Assembly (NCBI GenBank): GCA_050742155.1
Contig: JBOGFC010000061.1
Coordinates: 1 to 25,638, forward strand
Reading direction: 5' to 3'
Length of the DNA: 25,638 nt
Source: JBOGFC01 sp050742155
GTDB lineage: Bacteria > Actinomycetota > Acidimicrobiia > Spongiisociales > JALYHC01
Part shown: one piece after another, positions 13,933-20,515 of the stretch
Position numbering within the stretch: position 1 is the stretch's first letter
How the letters are laid out: each line of letters opens with the position of its first letter
The notes under the pieces: model-generated
What the model saw: the letters and a program-made list of their open reading frames with translations, nothing else
Databases searched by the model: none
What the model was told of the DNA's origin: nothing
Made by a program: the position numbers and the translations under genes

Positions 13933-14375
13933 TGGACGATGCATCCCTAGCCTCCCGAGACCTCATCGAGGTATCGCGTCGTCCTCTGGAGGCCGGGTCT
14001 TTAGCAGAACGAGTGGCCGATCCGGGGGCCGGGGCGGTGGTGGTGTTCCTGGGAACGGTGCGAGACCACTCGCCCGGCCGGGAGCGGGTCACCCACCTGG
14101 AGTACGAGGCCTACGAAGGAGTGGTCGAGGAGAAGATCGCCGAGCTGGTGGAGGAGGCCCGCCGCTCCTGGCCTCTGCGGCGGGTGGCAGTCGTGCACCG
14201 GGTGGGCGATCTGGGAGTGGGAGAGGCCTCGGTGGGGGTGGCGGTCTCCTCGGAGCACCGGCCGGAGGCCTTCGAGGCGGCCCGTTACCTCATCGACCAG
14301 CTCAAGGCGCGGGCCCCCATCTGGAAGAAGGAGCACTGGGCCGGCGGAGCCGAGTGGGTGAAGGAGGGGAGATAG
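13932..14375 (+). CDS. moaE: Molybdopterin synthase catalytic subunit MoaE
   Basis: A 147-aa MoaE, which with MoaD inserts dithiolene sulfur into precursor Z in molybdenum cofactor synthesis. Family motifs are GAVVVFLGTVRDHSPGRERVTHLEYEAY, VVHRVGDLGVGEASVGVAVSSEHR, and the catalytic Lys region QLKARAPIWKKEHW. The N-terminus is about 15 residues longer than many relatives. ATG at 13932 has GGAG 7 nt upstream (13921-13924). No moaD or other molybdenum genes are seen in the window, so the gene is isolated here. It diverges from htrA with 11 bp between start codons and converges on the HEAT-repeat gene. Confidence 0.94.
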   Translation: MDDASLASRDLIEVSRRPLEAGSLAERVADPGAGAVVVFLGTVRDHSPGRERVTHLEYEAYEGVVEEKIAELVEEARRSWPLRRVAVVHRVGDLGVGEASVGVAVSSEHRPEAFEAARYLIDQLKARAPIWKKEHWAGGAEWVKEGR

Positions 14376-14397
14376 GCAAGGTGGCGGCCGGCGATCG

Positions 14398-15018
14398 CTA
14401 CGCGCGGCCCACCACCATCTCGGCGGCCTCCCGCACCATCGGGTTGCGGTCGAGGCGAGCGGCCAGGATGGCCGGCTCCACCCGCGGGTCGTCGAAGACG
14501 GTCAGTGCCACCACCGCCCGCCGGCGAACCTGGGGCCTCCCCTCCCTGGCCAGCTCGAGCAGCACCGGCAGCGCCCGTTCGTCTCCGATCGCCCCGAGGG
14601 CCGCCACGGCCGCCTCCTGGACCATCGTCTCGGCGTGGGAGGTGGCCATCTCGGCCAGCCACGGCACGGTGGTGGGATCGGCCACCTCGCCGAGGGCGGT
14701 GACCACCGCCTCGACCACGCGCGCCGACGGATCGTCCCGGGCGTCCAGCAGCACCTCCAGGGCGCCCGCCCCGGACGCTCCCAGCACCTCGGCGGCTTCG
14801 GCGCGAACCTCCTCATCGGGATCATGGCGGAGTCGATCGGCCAGCGCCTCTCGCACGTCTGCTCGCACAAGATGGGTGGACAAAGCCGACGCCGCCAGCC
14901 GGCGCAGGGTCGGGTCGGGGTCGGTCAGGTAGGGCAGCGGGTCGTCGTGGGCCAGCCGAGCCAGGTGGCGGCGGAGTGGGTGGGCGGGGCCGCTCAGCGG
15001 AGGTCGACCAGCCACCAT
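14398..15018 (-). CDS. HEAT-repeat protein
   Basis: A 206-aa soluble alpha-solenoid protein of about five HEAT repeats, such as DPDPTLRRLAASALSTHL, DPDEEVRAEAAEVLGASG, DPSARVVEAVVTALGEVAD, MVQEAAVAALGAIGDERALPVLLELA and RPQVRRRAVVALTVFDD. Such proteins act as scaffolds or as lyases in some tetrapyrrole systems; nothing specific can be said here. The chosen ATG at 15018 overlaps the 3' end of bioY by 25 bp, and a GTG follows at 15015. Overlap suggests coupling with bioY, but a functional link to biotin uptake is not evident. Confidence 0.82.
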   Translation of the reverse strand: MVAGRPPLSGPAHPLRRHLARLAHDDPLPYLTDPDPTLRRLAASALSTHLVRADVREALADRLRHDPDEEVRAEAAEVLGASGAGALEVLLDARDDPSARVVEAVVTALGEVADPTTVPWLAEMATSHAETMVQEAAVAALGAIGDERALPVLLELAREGRPQVRRRAVVALTVFDDPRVEPAILAARLDRNPMVREAAEMVVGRA

Positions 15019-15572
15019 CCGGCCGGGAGCAGGATGCCGGCCAGCCCGATCTTGAGAAGGTCACCGATCACGAAGGGGAGCAGGCCCAGCACTACGGCCT
15101 CCCCCAGCGAGAGCCCCACCACCGCCGCCAGCCAAGGAACGCCGAACAGATAGATGACCGCGTTGCCGGCCAGGAAGGAGGGGATGGCGGTCGGCACCCG
15201 GCGGTCGGCGCGCCGCTCGGCCAGCCAGCCCACCAGGGCGGCGGCGGCCACGAACCCCACCAGATATCCACCGGTGGGGCCCAGCAGGTGCTGCCAGCCC
15301 CCTTCCCCACCCGCGTAGAAGGGGAGGCCGACCCCTCCCAGGGCTAAGTAGAGGAGCTGGCTGCCCAGCCCGGCCCGCCATCCCAGCACCCCCCCGGAGA
15401 GAAGGACCGCCAGCGTCTGGCCGGTGACGGGCACCGGGCTGAAGCCGAGGTGGATCTCGAACTGGGCGGCCAGGGCGGTGAGCAAGGCGAACCCCACCAC
15501 GAGGAGGGCCCGGACCACGCGGGTGCGGGGGAAGACGGCAGTGGAGAGCACTGCTCCTGCGTACGTTTGCAT
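14994..15572 (-). CDS. bioY: Biotin ECF transporter S component BioY
   Basis: A 192-aa membrane protein with six hydrophobic helices, the biotin-binding subunit of an energy-coupling-factor transporter. Family signatures are AQFEIHLGFSPVPVTGQTLAVLLSGGVLGWR, QLLYLALGGVGLPFYAGGEGG, GPTGGYLVGFVAAA and the C-terminal GDLLKIGLAGILLP. No bioM or bioN is adjacent, so it either works alone or shares an ECF module encoded elsewhere. ATG at 15572 has GGGAGG about 12 nt upstream, a long spacing. It diverges from a binding lipoprotein gene across 79 bp. No biotin operator could be recognised. Confidence 0.94.
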   Translation of the reverse strand: MQTYAGAVLSTAVFPRTRVVRALLVVGFALLTALAAQFEIHLGFSPVPVTGQTLAVLLSGGVLGWRAGLGSQLLYLALGGVGLPFYAGGEGGWQHLLGPTGGYLVGFVAAAALVGWLAERRADRRVPTAIPSFLAGNAVIYLFGVPWLAAVVGLSLGEAVVLGLLPFVIGDLLKIGLAGILLPAGWWLVDLR

Positions 15573-15651
15573 GGCCGCTCAGCCTCCCGTACTGTCCCAG
15601 CCGGACCGGGATTCTACACCCCATCCGAGACGCCGAGCCGGGAGCGACCGA

Positions 15652-16989
15652 ATGCGAGTGCCCCTAGCCGCCTTGCTCGTCGGGTTGGCCGCCTGCACGG
15701 GCGGCCGGGGAACGGCCGTCCCCACCACCCCGGGCGACCCGACCACCACCACGGTCAGCACCACCTCAGTACCGCCGGTCCGCACCGGGGTGGGGGTCCA
15801 GGATGGGACCATCCGGCTGGGCGTGCTGGCCGCCATCACCGGTCCCATCCCCGACATCGGCCAGTCGGTCCTGAACGGGCACGAGGTCTGGTGGGCCTAC
15901 GTCAACGAGGAGCTGGGCGGGGTGGGGGGCCGGTATCCGGTCGAGTTGGTGATCGAGGACAACCAGTACAACCCGGAGATCAACGTCACCGCCTACAACG
16001 AGATCAAGGATGGGGTGCTGGGCTTCTCCTCCACCCTGGGCACTCCCACCACTGCCTCCATCCAGCAGGACGCCGCCGCCGAGAGCATCCTGGTAGCGGC
16101 CGGCTCGATGGCCTCGTTTTGGTCGCAGACCCAGAACGTGGTGCTCAACCTGGCCTCCAACACCTATCTGGCCCAGTTCGCCAACGGCCCCTATTGGGCG
16201 ATGGAGGTGGCCGACCCCCCGCTGATGACCGCCGAGACGCCGGTGGGGGTCATCTCCCAGGCGGACGATTACGGCCAGGACTGCCTGAAGGGCTACGAGC
16301 TGGCCCTCCAGAACCTGGGCTTCCAGGACGCCTCCCGGCAGACCTACCAGCCCACCGACGAGGACTTCTCCGCCCAGATGTCGGCCTTCCAGGCGGCCGG
16401 GGTGGAGGTGGTCTTCGTCTGCGCCCTCCCCTCGGCGCTGGCCCGGATGATCGGCACCAACGACGTCTTGGGCTACCGCCCGGTGATCTTCGGCTCCAGC
16501 CCCACCTACCACGTGGTGCTGCCGACGATCCTGGGAGGCGGCGGCGGCGAGCAGGCCGGCCTGCCCGCCTTCGCCAACTACTACCAGCTGGGGACCGGGC
16601 CGGCCTTCGAGGAGGAGACCCCCGGGATGGAGCTGCTGCGCCGGAATCTGGAGACCTACGGGGCCGAGGTGCCGCCCCCGAGCGTCAATACCTTCTATTT
16701 CTTCGGGTACACCCAGGCGCAGACGTTCCATACCATCCTCGAGAGGGCCCTCGAGCGGGGCGACTTGACCCGGGAGGGCCTGCTGACGGCGCTCAACGAG
16801 GTGCAGGGGGTCGACCTGGGCTACGGCCTGGGGGAGGCCGGCTTCGGAGCCTCGGTGACCCAGCGGGTCCCCACCGACATCGACGCAGTCGGCCGCCCGG
16901 TCTCCACCTCCCAGTCCCGCTTCGGCCTGGAGCGGGTCAGCGACTTCTTCGTCGCCCCCTACTTGGAGGACTACGACTACGGACGGTAG
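15652..16989 (+). CDS. Branched-chain amino acid type ABC binding lipoprotein
   Basis: A 445-aa LivK/Peripla_BP_6-type lipoprotein. The signal peptide ends in the lipobox LAAC (Cys15), followed by a Thr/Pro/Gly linker (about residues 20-45). The mature domain begins TIRLGVLAAITGPIPDIGQSVLNGHEVWWAYVNEELGG, a typical type I binding-protein start, and VELVIEDNQYNPEINVTAYNEI is the next conserved part. GGGAG lies about 7 nt before ATG at 15652. No permease or ATPase genes are adjacent, so it is an orphan: it may serve a distant transporter or be a ligand sensor. The ligand is not known. Confidence 0.88.
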   Translation: MRVPLAALLVGLAACTGGRGTAVPTTPGDPTTTTVSTTSVPPVRTGVGVQDGTIRLGVLAAITGPIPDIGQSVLNGHEVWWAYVNEELGGVGGRYPVELVIEDNQYNPEINVTAYNEIKDGVLGFSSTLGTPTTASIQQDAAAESILVAAGSMASFWSQTQNVVLNLASNTYLAQFANGPYWAMEVADPPLMTAETPVGVISQADDYGQDCLKGYELALQNLGFQDASRQTYQPTDEDFSAQMSAFQAAGVEVVFVCALPSALARMIGTNDVLGYRPVIFGSSPTYHVVLPTILGGGGGEQAGLPAFANYYQLGTGPAFEEETPGMELLRRNLETYGAEVPPPSVNTFYFFGYTQAQTFHTILERALERGDLTREGLLTALNEVQGVDLGYGLGEAGFGASVTQRVPTDIDAVGRPVSTSQSRFGLERVSDFFVAPYLEDYDYGR

Positions 16990-17034
16990 AGATCTTCCTC
17001 AACCACCGAGCGCGTCTCGCCGATGCCATGACCA

Positions 17035-17565
17035 ATGCGCTGGGTGGTTGTGGCGACGCTATCTGCGGTCATGCTGGCCGGATCGGCCGGGCCGGCCGAG
17101 GCCGCCCGGGCACGGGTCGACGATCCGGGGCAGCAGGCCGGCTATGAGATCGGGGTGCTGCGCATACCGGCCATCGGGGTGGAGGAGGTGGTCCGGGAGG
17201 GAGTGGCCCAACCGGTCATCGACCGGGGCGTGGCCCACTGGCTGGGGACTGCCGCCCCCGGTGGGGAAGGCAACCTGGTGCTGGCCGGGCACCGCACCCT
17301 GGGCACCGCCCCCTTCTACCACCTGGACCGGCTCGAGCCGGGCGACCTGATCGGCGTGGCCTGGACGGGAGGGCCGGCGGCCACCTACCGGGTCACGGAG
17401 ATCTTCGTCGTATCGCCGGCCGATGTCTGGATCGTGGAGTGGACCTCTCAACCCAGCCTGACCATGTTCTCCTGCCACCCGAAGGGTTCGGCCCTCCAGC
17501 GCATCGTGATACGGGCCGAGCTGGTGCAGGTCGACCCGGCGGTCTGGTTGGACCGGATCGCCTGA
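17035..17565 (+). CDS. Class E-like sortase
   Basis: A 176-aa sortase, a Cys transpeptidase that attaches proteins to the cell wall. Catalytic residues are His86 in LVLAGHRTLGT, Cys147 in LTMFSCHPKGS, and probably Arg156 in LQRIVIRAEL. IGVLRIPAIGVEEVVREGV is the usual sortase beginning. The SCHP motif and the domain layout fit class E (SrtE-like) of actinobacteria. The N-terminus is a hydrophobic signal ending GPAEAAR, which looks like a cleavable AxA site, and there is no second membrane helix. No sortase substrate with an LAxTG-type tail was seen in this window. The start is uncertain because no clear Shine-Dalgarno precedes it. Confidence 0.87.
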   Translation: MRWVVVATLSAVMLAGSAGPAEAARARVDDPGQQAGYEIGVLRIPAIGVEEVVREGVAQPVIDRGVAHWLGTAAPGGEGNLVLAGHRTLGTAPFYHLDRLEPGDLIGVAWTGGPAATYRVTEIFVVSPADVWIVEWTSQPSLTMFSCHPKGSALQRIVIRAELVQVDPAVWLDRIA

Positions 17566-17609
17566 GCTTTTCCTCCCCGCCCCGGTAGCATCGCCGGGCG
17601 AGGATCCCG

Positions 17610-18683
17610 TTGAGCCAGGCACCCAACAACGAAAAGCCGCCGGCGCCCCCGCGCCGCCGGGGCCGCCGCTTCCCGATCTGGCCGTTCGTCCTGGCGGGGG
17701 TGCTGGCGGCGCTGGGTATGGGGGGGGTGTGGGCCTGGAGCCTCACCCTGCCCTTCTACGCCCTCTCCCCCGGCCCGGTCGAGCAGGTGATCGATCTCAT
17801 CTCCATCGAAGAGGGCGAGGTGGAGGTCTTCCCCCCGGAGGGAGACCTCTACTTCCTCACCGTCCAGCTCCAGCCGGTCAACGTGTACGAGTACGTAGAG
17901 GCGTGGGCCGACCCCCGCGTCGACGTGGTGGAGCGGGAGGCGGTCCGCCCCCAGGACATCACCGACGAGCAGATGCGGGAGCTCAACCTCGACCTGATGG
18001 AGGAGTCGAAGACCTTTGCGGTGTGCGTGGCCCTCAACCACCTGGAGATCGAGGCCCGCTGCGAGGGACAGGGGGTGGCGGTGGGAGGGCTCGTGGAGGG
18101 GGTGCCGGCGGCCCAGGTCCTCCAGAAGGACGACGTGATCGTGGCCATCGACGGGGAGCCGGTCGAGGTGGCCACCGACGCGGTAGCCGTCATCGGCCAG
18201 CGGGAGATCGGCGAGACCCTCACCCTGACCGTGCTGAGAGAAGGTCGGCGGATGGAGGTAGAGGTCGAGCTGGTGGAGCACGTCGAGGAACCGGGCCGGC
18301 CGATGGTGGGCTTCCTGCCGGAGACGGTGGCCCTGGAGGTGGACCTCCCCTTCGAAGTCCAGATCGACTCCCACAACGTGGGGGGCCCCTCGGCCGGGAT
18401 GATGTACGCGCTGGGGGTGATCGACCTGCTCAGTGAGGGCAGCCTGACTGCCGGCCACCTGGTGGCCGGCACCGGCACGATCAGCCTGGACGAGGAGGTG
18501 GGTGAGGTGGGAGGCGTTCGCCAAAAGGTGTTCGCCGCCCGGGCCTCCGGAGCGGAGATCGTGCTGGTGCCGGAGGGCAACTACCAGGAGGCGCTGGGCG
18601 CCGCCGACGGCCAGATCCAGGTGGTGGCGGTGCAGAACCTGGATGATGCCCTCGCCTTCCTGGCCACCCTGGAGCAGTCCTGA
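17610..18683 (+). CDS. ylbL: YlbL-type PDZ/Lon-like membrane protease
   Basis: A 357-aa single-pass protease. Order: basic cytoplasmic N-terminus, membrane helix (about residues 20-45), PDZ domain (GVAVGGLVEGVPAAQVLQKDDVIVAIDGEPV), and a C-terminal Lon-type S16 peptidase domain. The Ser-Lys dyad is Ser261 in NVGGPSAGMMYAL and Lys306 in GGVRQKVFAARASG. YlbL-family proteins are known in Bacillus and actinobacteria as secreted-side proteases. TTG at 17610 has GCGAGGA 5 nt upstream, and TAGCAT at 17586-17591 is a possible -10 box. In actinobacteria this gene commonly lies next to UPF0182; here one gene intervenes. Confidence 0.92.
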   Translation: MSQAPNNEKPPAPPRRRGRRFPIWPFVLAGVLAALGMGGVWAWSLTLPFYALSPGPVEQVIDLISIEEGEVEVFPPEGDLYFLTVQLQPVNVYEYVEAWADPRVDVVEREAVRPQDITDEQMRELNLDLMEESKTFAVCVALNHLEIEARCEGQGVAVGGLVEGVPAAQVLQKDDVIVAIDGEPVEVATDAVAVIGQREIGETLTLTVLREGRRMEVEVELVEHVEEPGRPMVGFLPETVALEVDLPFEVQIDSHNVGGPSAGMMYALGVIDLLSEGSLTAGHLVAGTGTISLDEEVGEVGGVRQKVFAARASGAEIVLVPEGNYQEALGAADGQIQVVAVQNLDDALAFLATLEQS

Positions 18684-18711
18684 GGCCGCCGAGGGGGTAT
18701 GGTGGAAGGGC

Positions 18712-20508
18712 ATGGGTGACCAATCGCAGGAGGCGGGCCGCTTCTCGACCGCCCTGCGCGGCTACGACCGGGCTCAGGTGGACCGATTTGTGGCCGAGCT
18801 GGGGGATCGACTGCAGGCCCTGGAGGAGGAGCGCCAGGACCTCACCCGCCGCTTGATCGAGGCGGGAGCTGCGCCCTCGCGCGACTTGCGGCACGAGTTC
18901 GAGACCGTCTCCCAGGAGGTCCGCCGGGTGCTCGAGCAAGCCTGGGACGCCGCCGAGGGGATTCGGGAGAGAGCCTCCCAGGACTCCGACCAGTGGCGGG
19001 CGGAGGCCGAGGCGTCGGCCGATGAGCAGCGCAGCCGGGCACGCGGCGACGCCGAGGCGCTGCGGGGCGACGCCTGGTCGGCCGCCGAGGAGCTGCTCCG
19101 GCAGGCCCAGGGGGAGGCAGAGCGGCTGCGACAGCAGGCCGAGCAGGATTCGCTCACCACCCGGGCCCAGGCGGAGCGAGAAGCCCACCGGCTGGGGGCC
19201 ACGGCCCGCCGGGAGTCGGAGGACGAGCTGCGGGCGGCCCGCATGGAGGCGGAGCGCATGCTGGTGGAGGCGCGCGCTCAGCACGACGACATCATTGAGA
19301 CGGCCCACAATGAGGCGCAGACCGCCCAGGAGCGGGCCCGGGCCCTCGAGGGTCGCCGCAAGGAGCTGATGGAGGAGCTGGAGACCGCCCGGGGGGCCAT
19401 CCAACGCCTGGAAGCCGACCTGGAGGCCCGGCGGGAGGCCTTGCAAACGCCCTCCTTGGAGCCGGATCAGCAGGCCGGGGTGCGGCTGCTGCAGCCGGCC
19501 CAGGACCGGTCGGAGGACTGGAGGGAGGGCGAGGAGACGGTGCGGATCGTGCCGGCTCCGCCCCGGGTGGCGCCCCCGGAGCCGGTCGACGCCGACTCGA
19601 TGGCCGCCGAGGTGCGCCGGCTGCGTTCCCTGCGACGCCGGCCGCTCCCGGGCGAGGAGCCGGGGCCGGCCGACGAGCAGGCGGCCGAGGCGGAACCGCC
19701 CCCCGAGGAGGTTGAAGAGCCGCGCGTGGATGAGGTCGGGGCGCTCTTTGCGGTGCTCCGCCGGCGTGGGTCGCCCGCTCTGGTGGAGGAGGCGCCCGCT
19801 CGCCAGGCCGAGACCGCCAAGCCGGCGGTGACGCTTCGGGCGGTCCCCGGCGCCGACCCCTTCGACCTCAGGGATCGCCTGCTCCTGCCGGTCCAGAATC
19901 GGGTGCTGCGGAGCGTCAAACGCCAGCTGACCGAGGAACAGAACGTCATCCTGGAGGAGCTGCGCATCCGGGAGGGCGACTGGCAGCCCGATCCCAAGGT
20001 CCTGGAGGGCAGGCTGCACGGGGACCTGGTCATTCTGGTGCAGGAGAGCTTTGCCGCCGGCCACGCCGCCGCCGTCCAGCTCACCTCCGGCACCTTCCCC
20101 AGACCCCGCCCTGAGGAGGTGGACCTGCCCGACCGGTCGCCCGAGTTCGCCGGAGATCTCATCGAGGGCCTGGGCGAGGCGATGGCCGAGGGGCGAGCCT
20201 CCGGCCAGGGCCCGCGCGAGCTGGGCACCACCGTGTCCCGGGTCTTCCGGACCTGGCGGACCGATGAGGCCGAACGGCGCGTCCAGCGGACCGCGCTGCA
20301 CGCCTACCACCGGGGCCTCGCCCGCACGCTGGCCGGAGCCCAGGGGTGGGCGGTTCGCTGGGAAGTGGCCGGGCGAGGCTGCCCCGATTGCCGAACCGCC
20401 GCCGAGACCGGGAGGGTGCCGGCCGGGGATGCCTCGGCCGGGGCGATCGCCTTTCCCCCGGTGCATCCCGGCTGCGGCTGCACGCTGATGCCCGTCGGGG
20501 AGACGTGA
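18712..20508 (+). CDS. DivIVA-like coiled-coil protein with Mu F-like C-terminus
   Basis: A 598-aa protein of three parts. Residues about 10-40 resemble the DivIVA N-terminal membrane/curvature motif (FSTALRGYDRAQVDRFVAEL). Residues about 40-245 are an uninterrupted charged coiled coil rich in Glu, Arg, Ala and Gln. A Pro/Glu-rich linker (about 245-380) follows. The C-terminal part (about 380-598) resembles the phage Mu F/SPP1 gp7 head-morphogenesis domain: RRVQRTALHAYHRGLARTLAG, then a Cys/His cluster with Cys557, Cys560, His585, Cys588 and Cys590 (GCPDC and HPGCGC). Such a cluster could bind zinc. TATGGT at 18698-18703 is a likely -10 box. It follows ylbL by 28 bp and precedes UPF0182 by 7 bp. 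Function is unknown. Confidence 0.8.
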   Translation: MGDQSQEAGRFSTALRGYDRAQVDRFVAELGDRLQALEEERQDLTRRLIEAGAAPSRDLRHEFETVSQEVRRVLEQAWDAAEGIRERASQDSDQWRAEAEASADEQRSRARGDAEALRGDAWSAAEELLRQAQGEAERLRQQAEQDSLTTRAQAEREAHRLGATARRESEDELRAARMEAERMLVEARAQHDDIIETAHNEAQTAQERARALEGRRKELMEELETARGAIQRLEADLEARREALQTPSLEPDQQAGVRLLQPAQDRSEDWREGEETVRIVPAPPRVAPPEPVDADSMAAEVRRLRSLRRRPLPGEEPGPADEQAAEAEPPPEEVEEPRVDEVGALFAVLRRRGSPALVEEAPARQAETAKPAVTLRAVPGADPFDLRDRLLLPVQNRVLRSVKRQLTEEQNVILEELRIREGDWQPDPKVLEGRLHGDLVILVQESFAAGHAAAVQLTSGTFPRPRPEEVDLPDRSPEFAGDLIEGLGEAMAEGRASGQGPRELGTTVSRVFRTWRTDEAERRVQRTALHAYHRGLARTLAGAQGWAVRWEVAGRGCPDCRTAAETGRVPAGDASAGAIAFPPVHPGCGCTLMPVGET

Positions 20509-20515
20509 TCGGTCG

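Noticed and set aside
18712..20508. Prophage head gene
   Set aside because: Despite the Mu F-like end, there are no terminase, portal, capsid or integrase genes nearby and the flanking genes are conserved host envelope genes.
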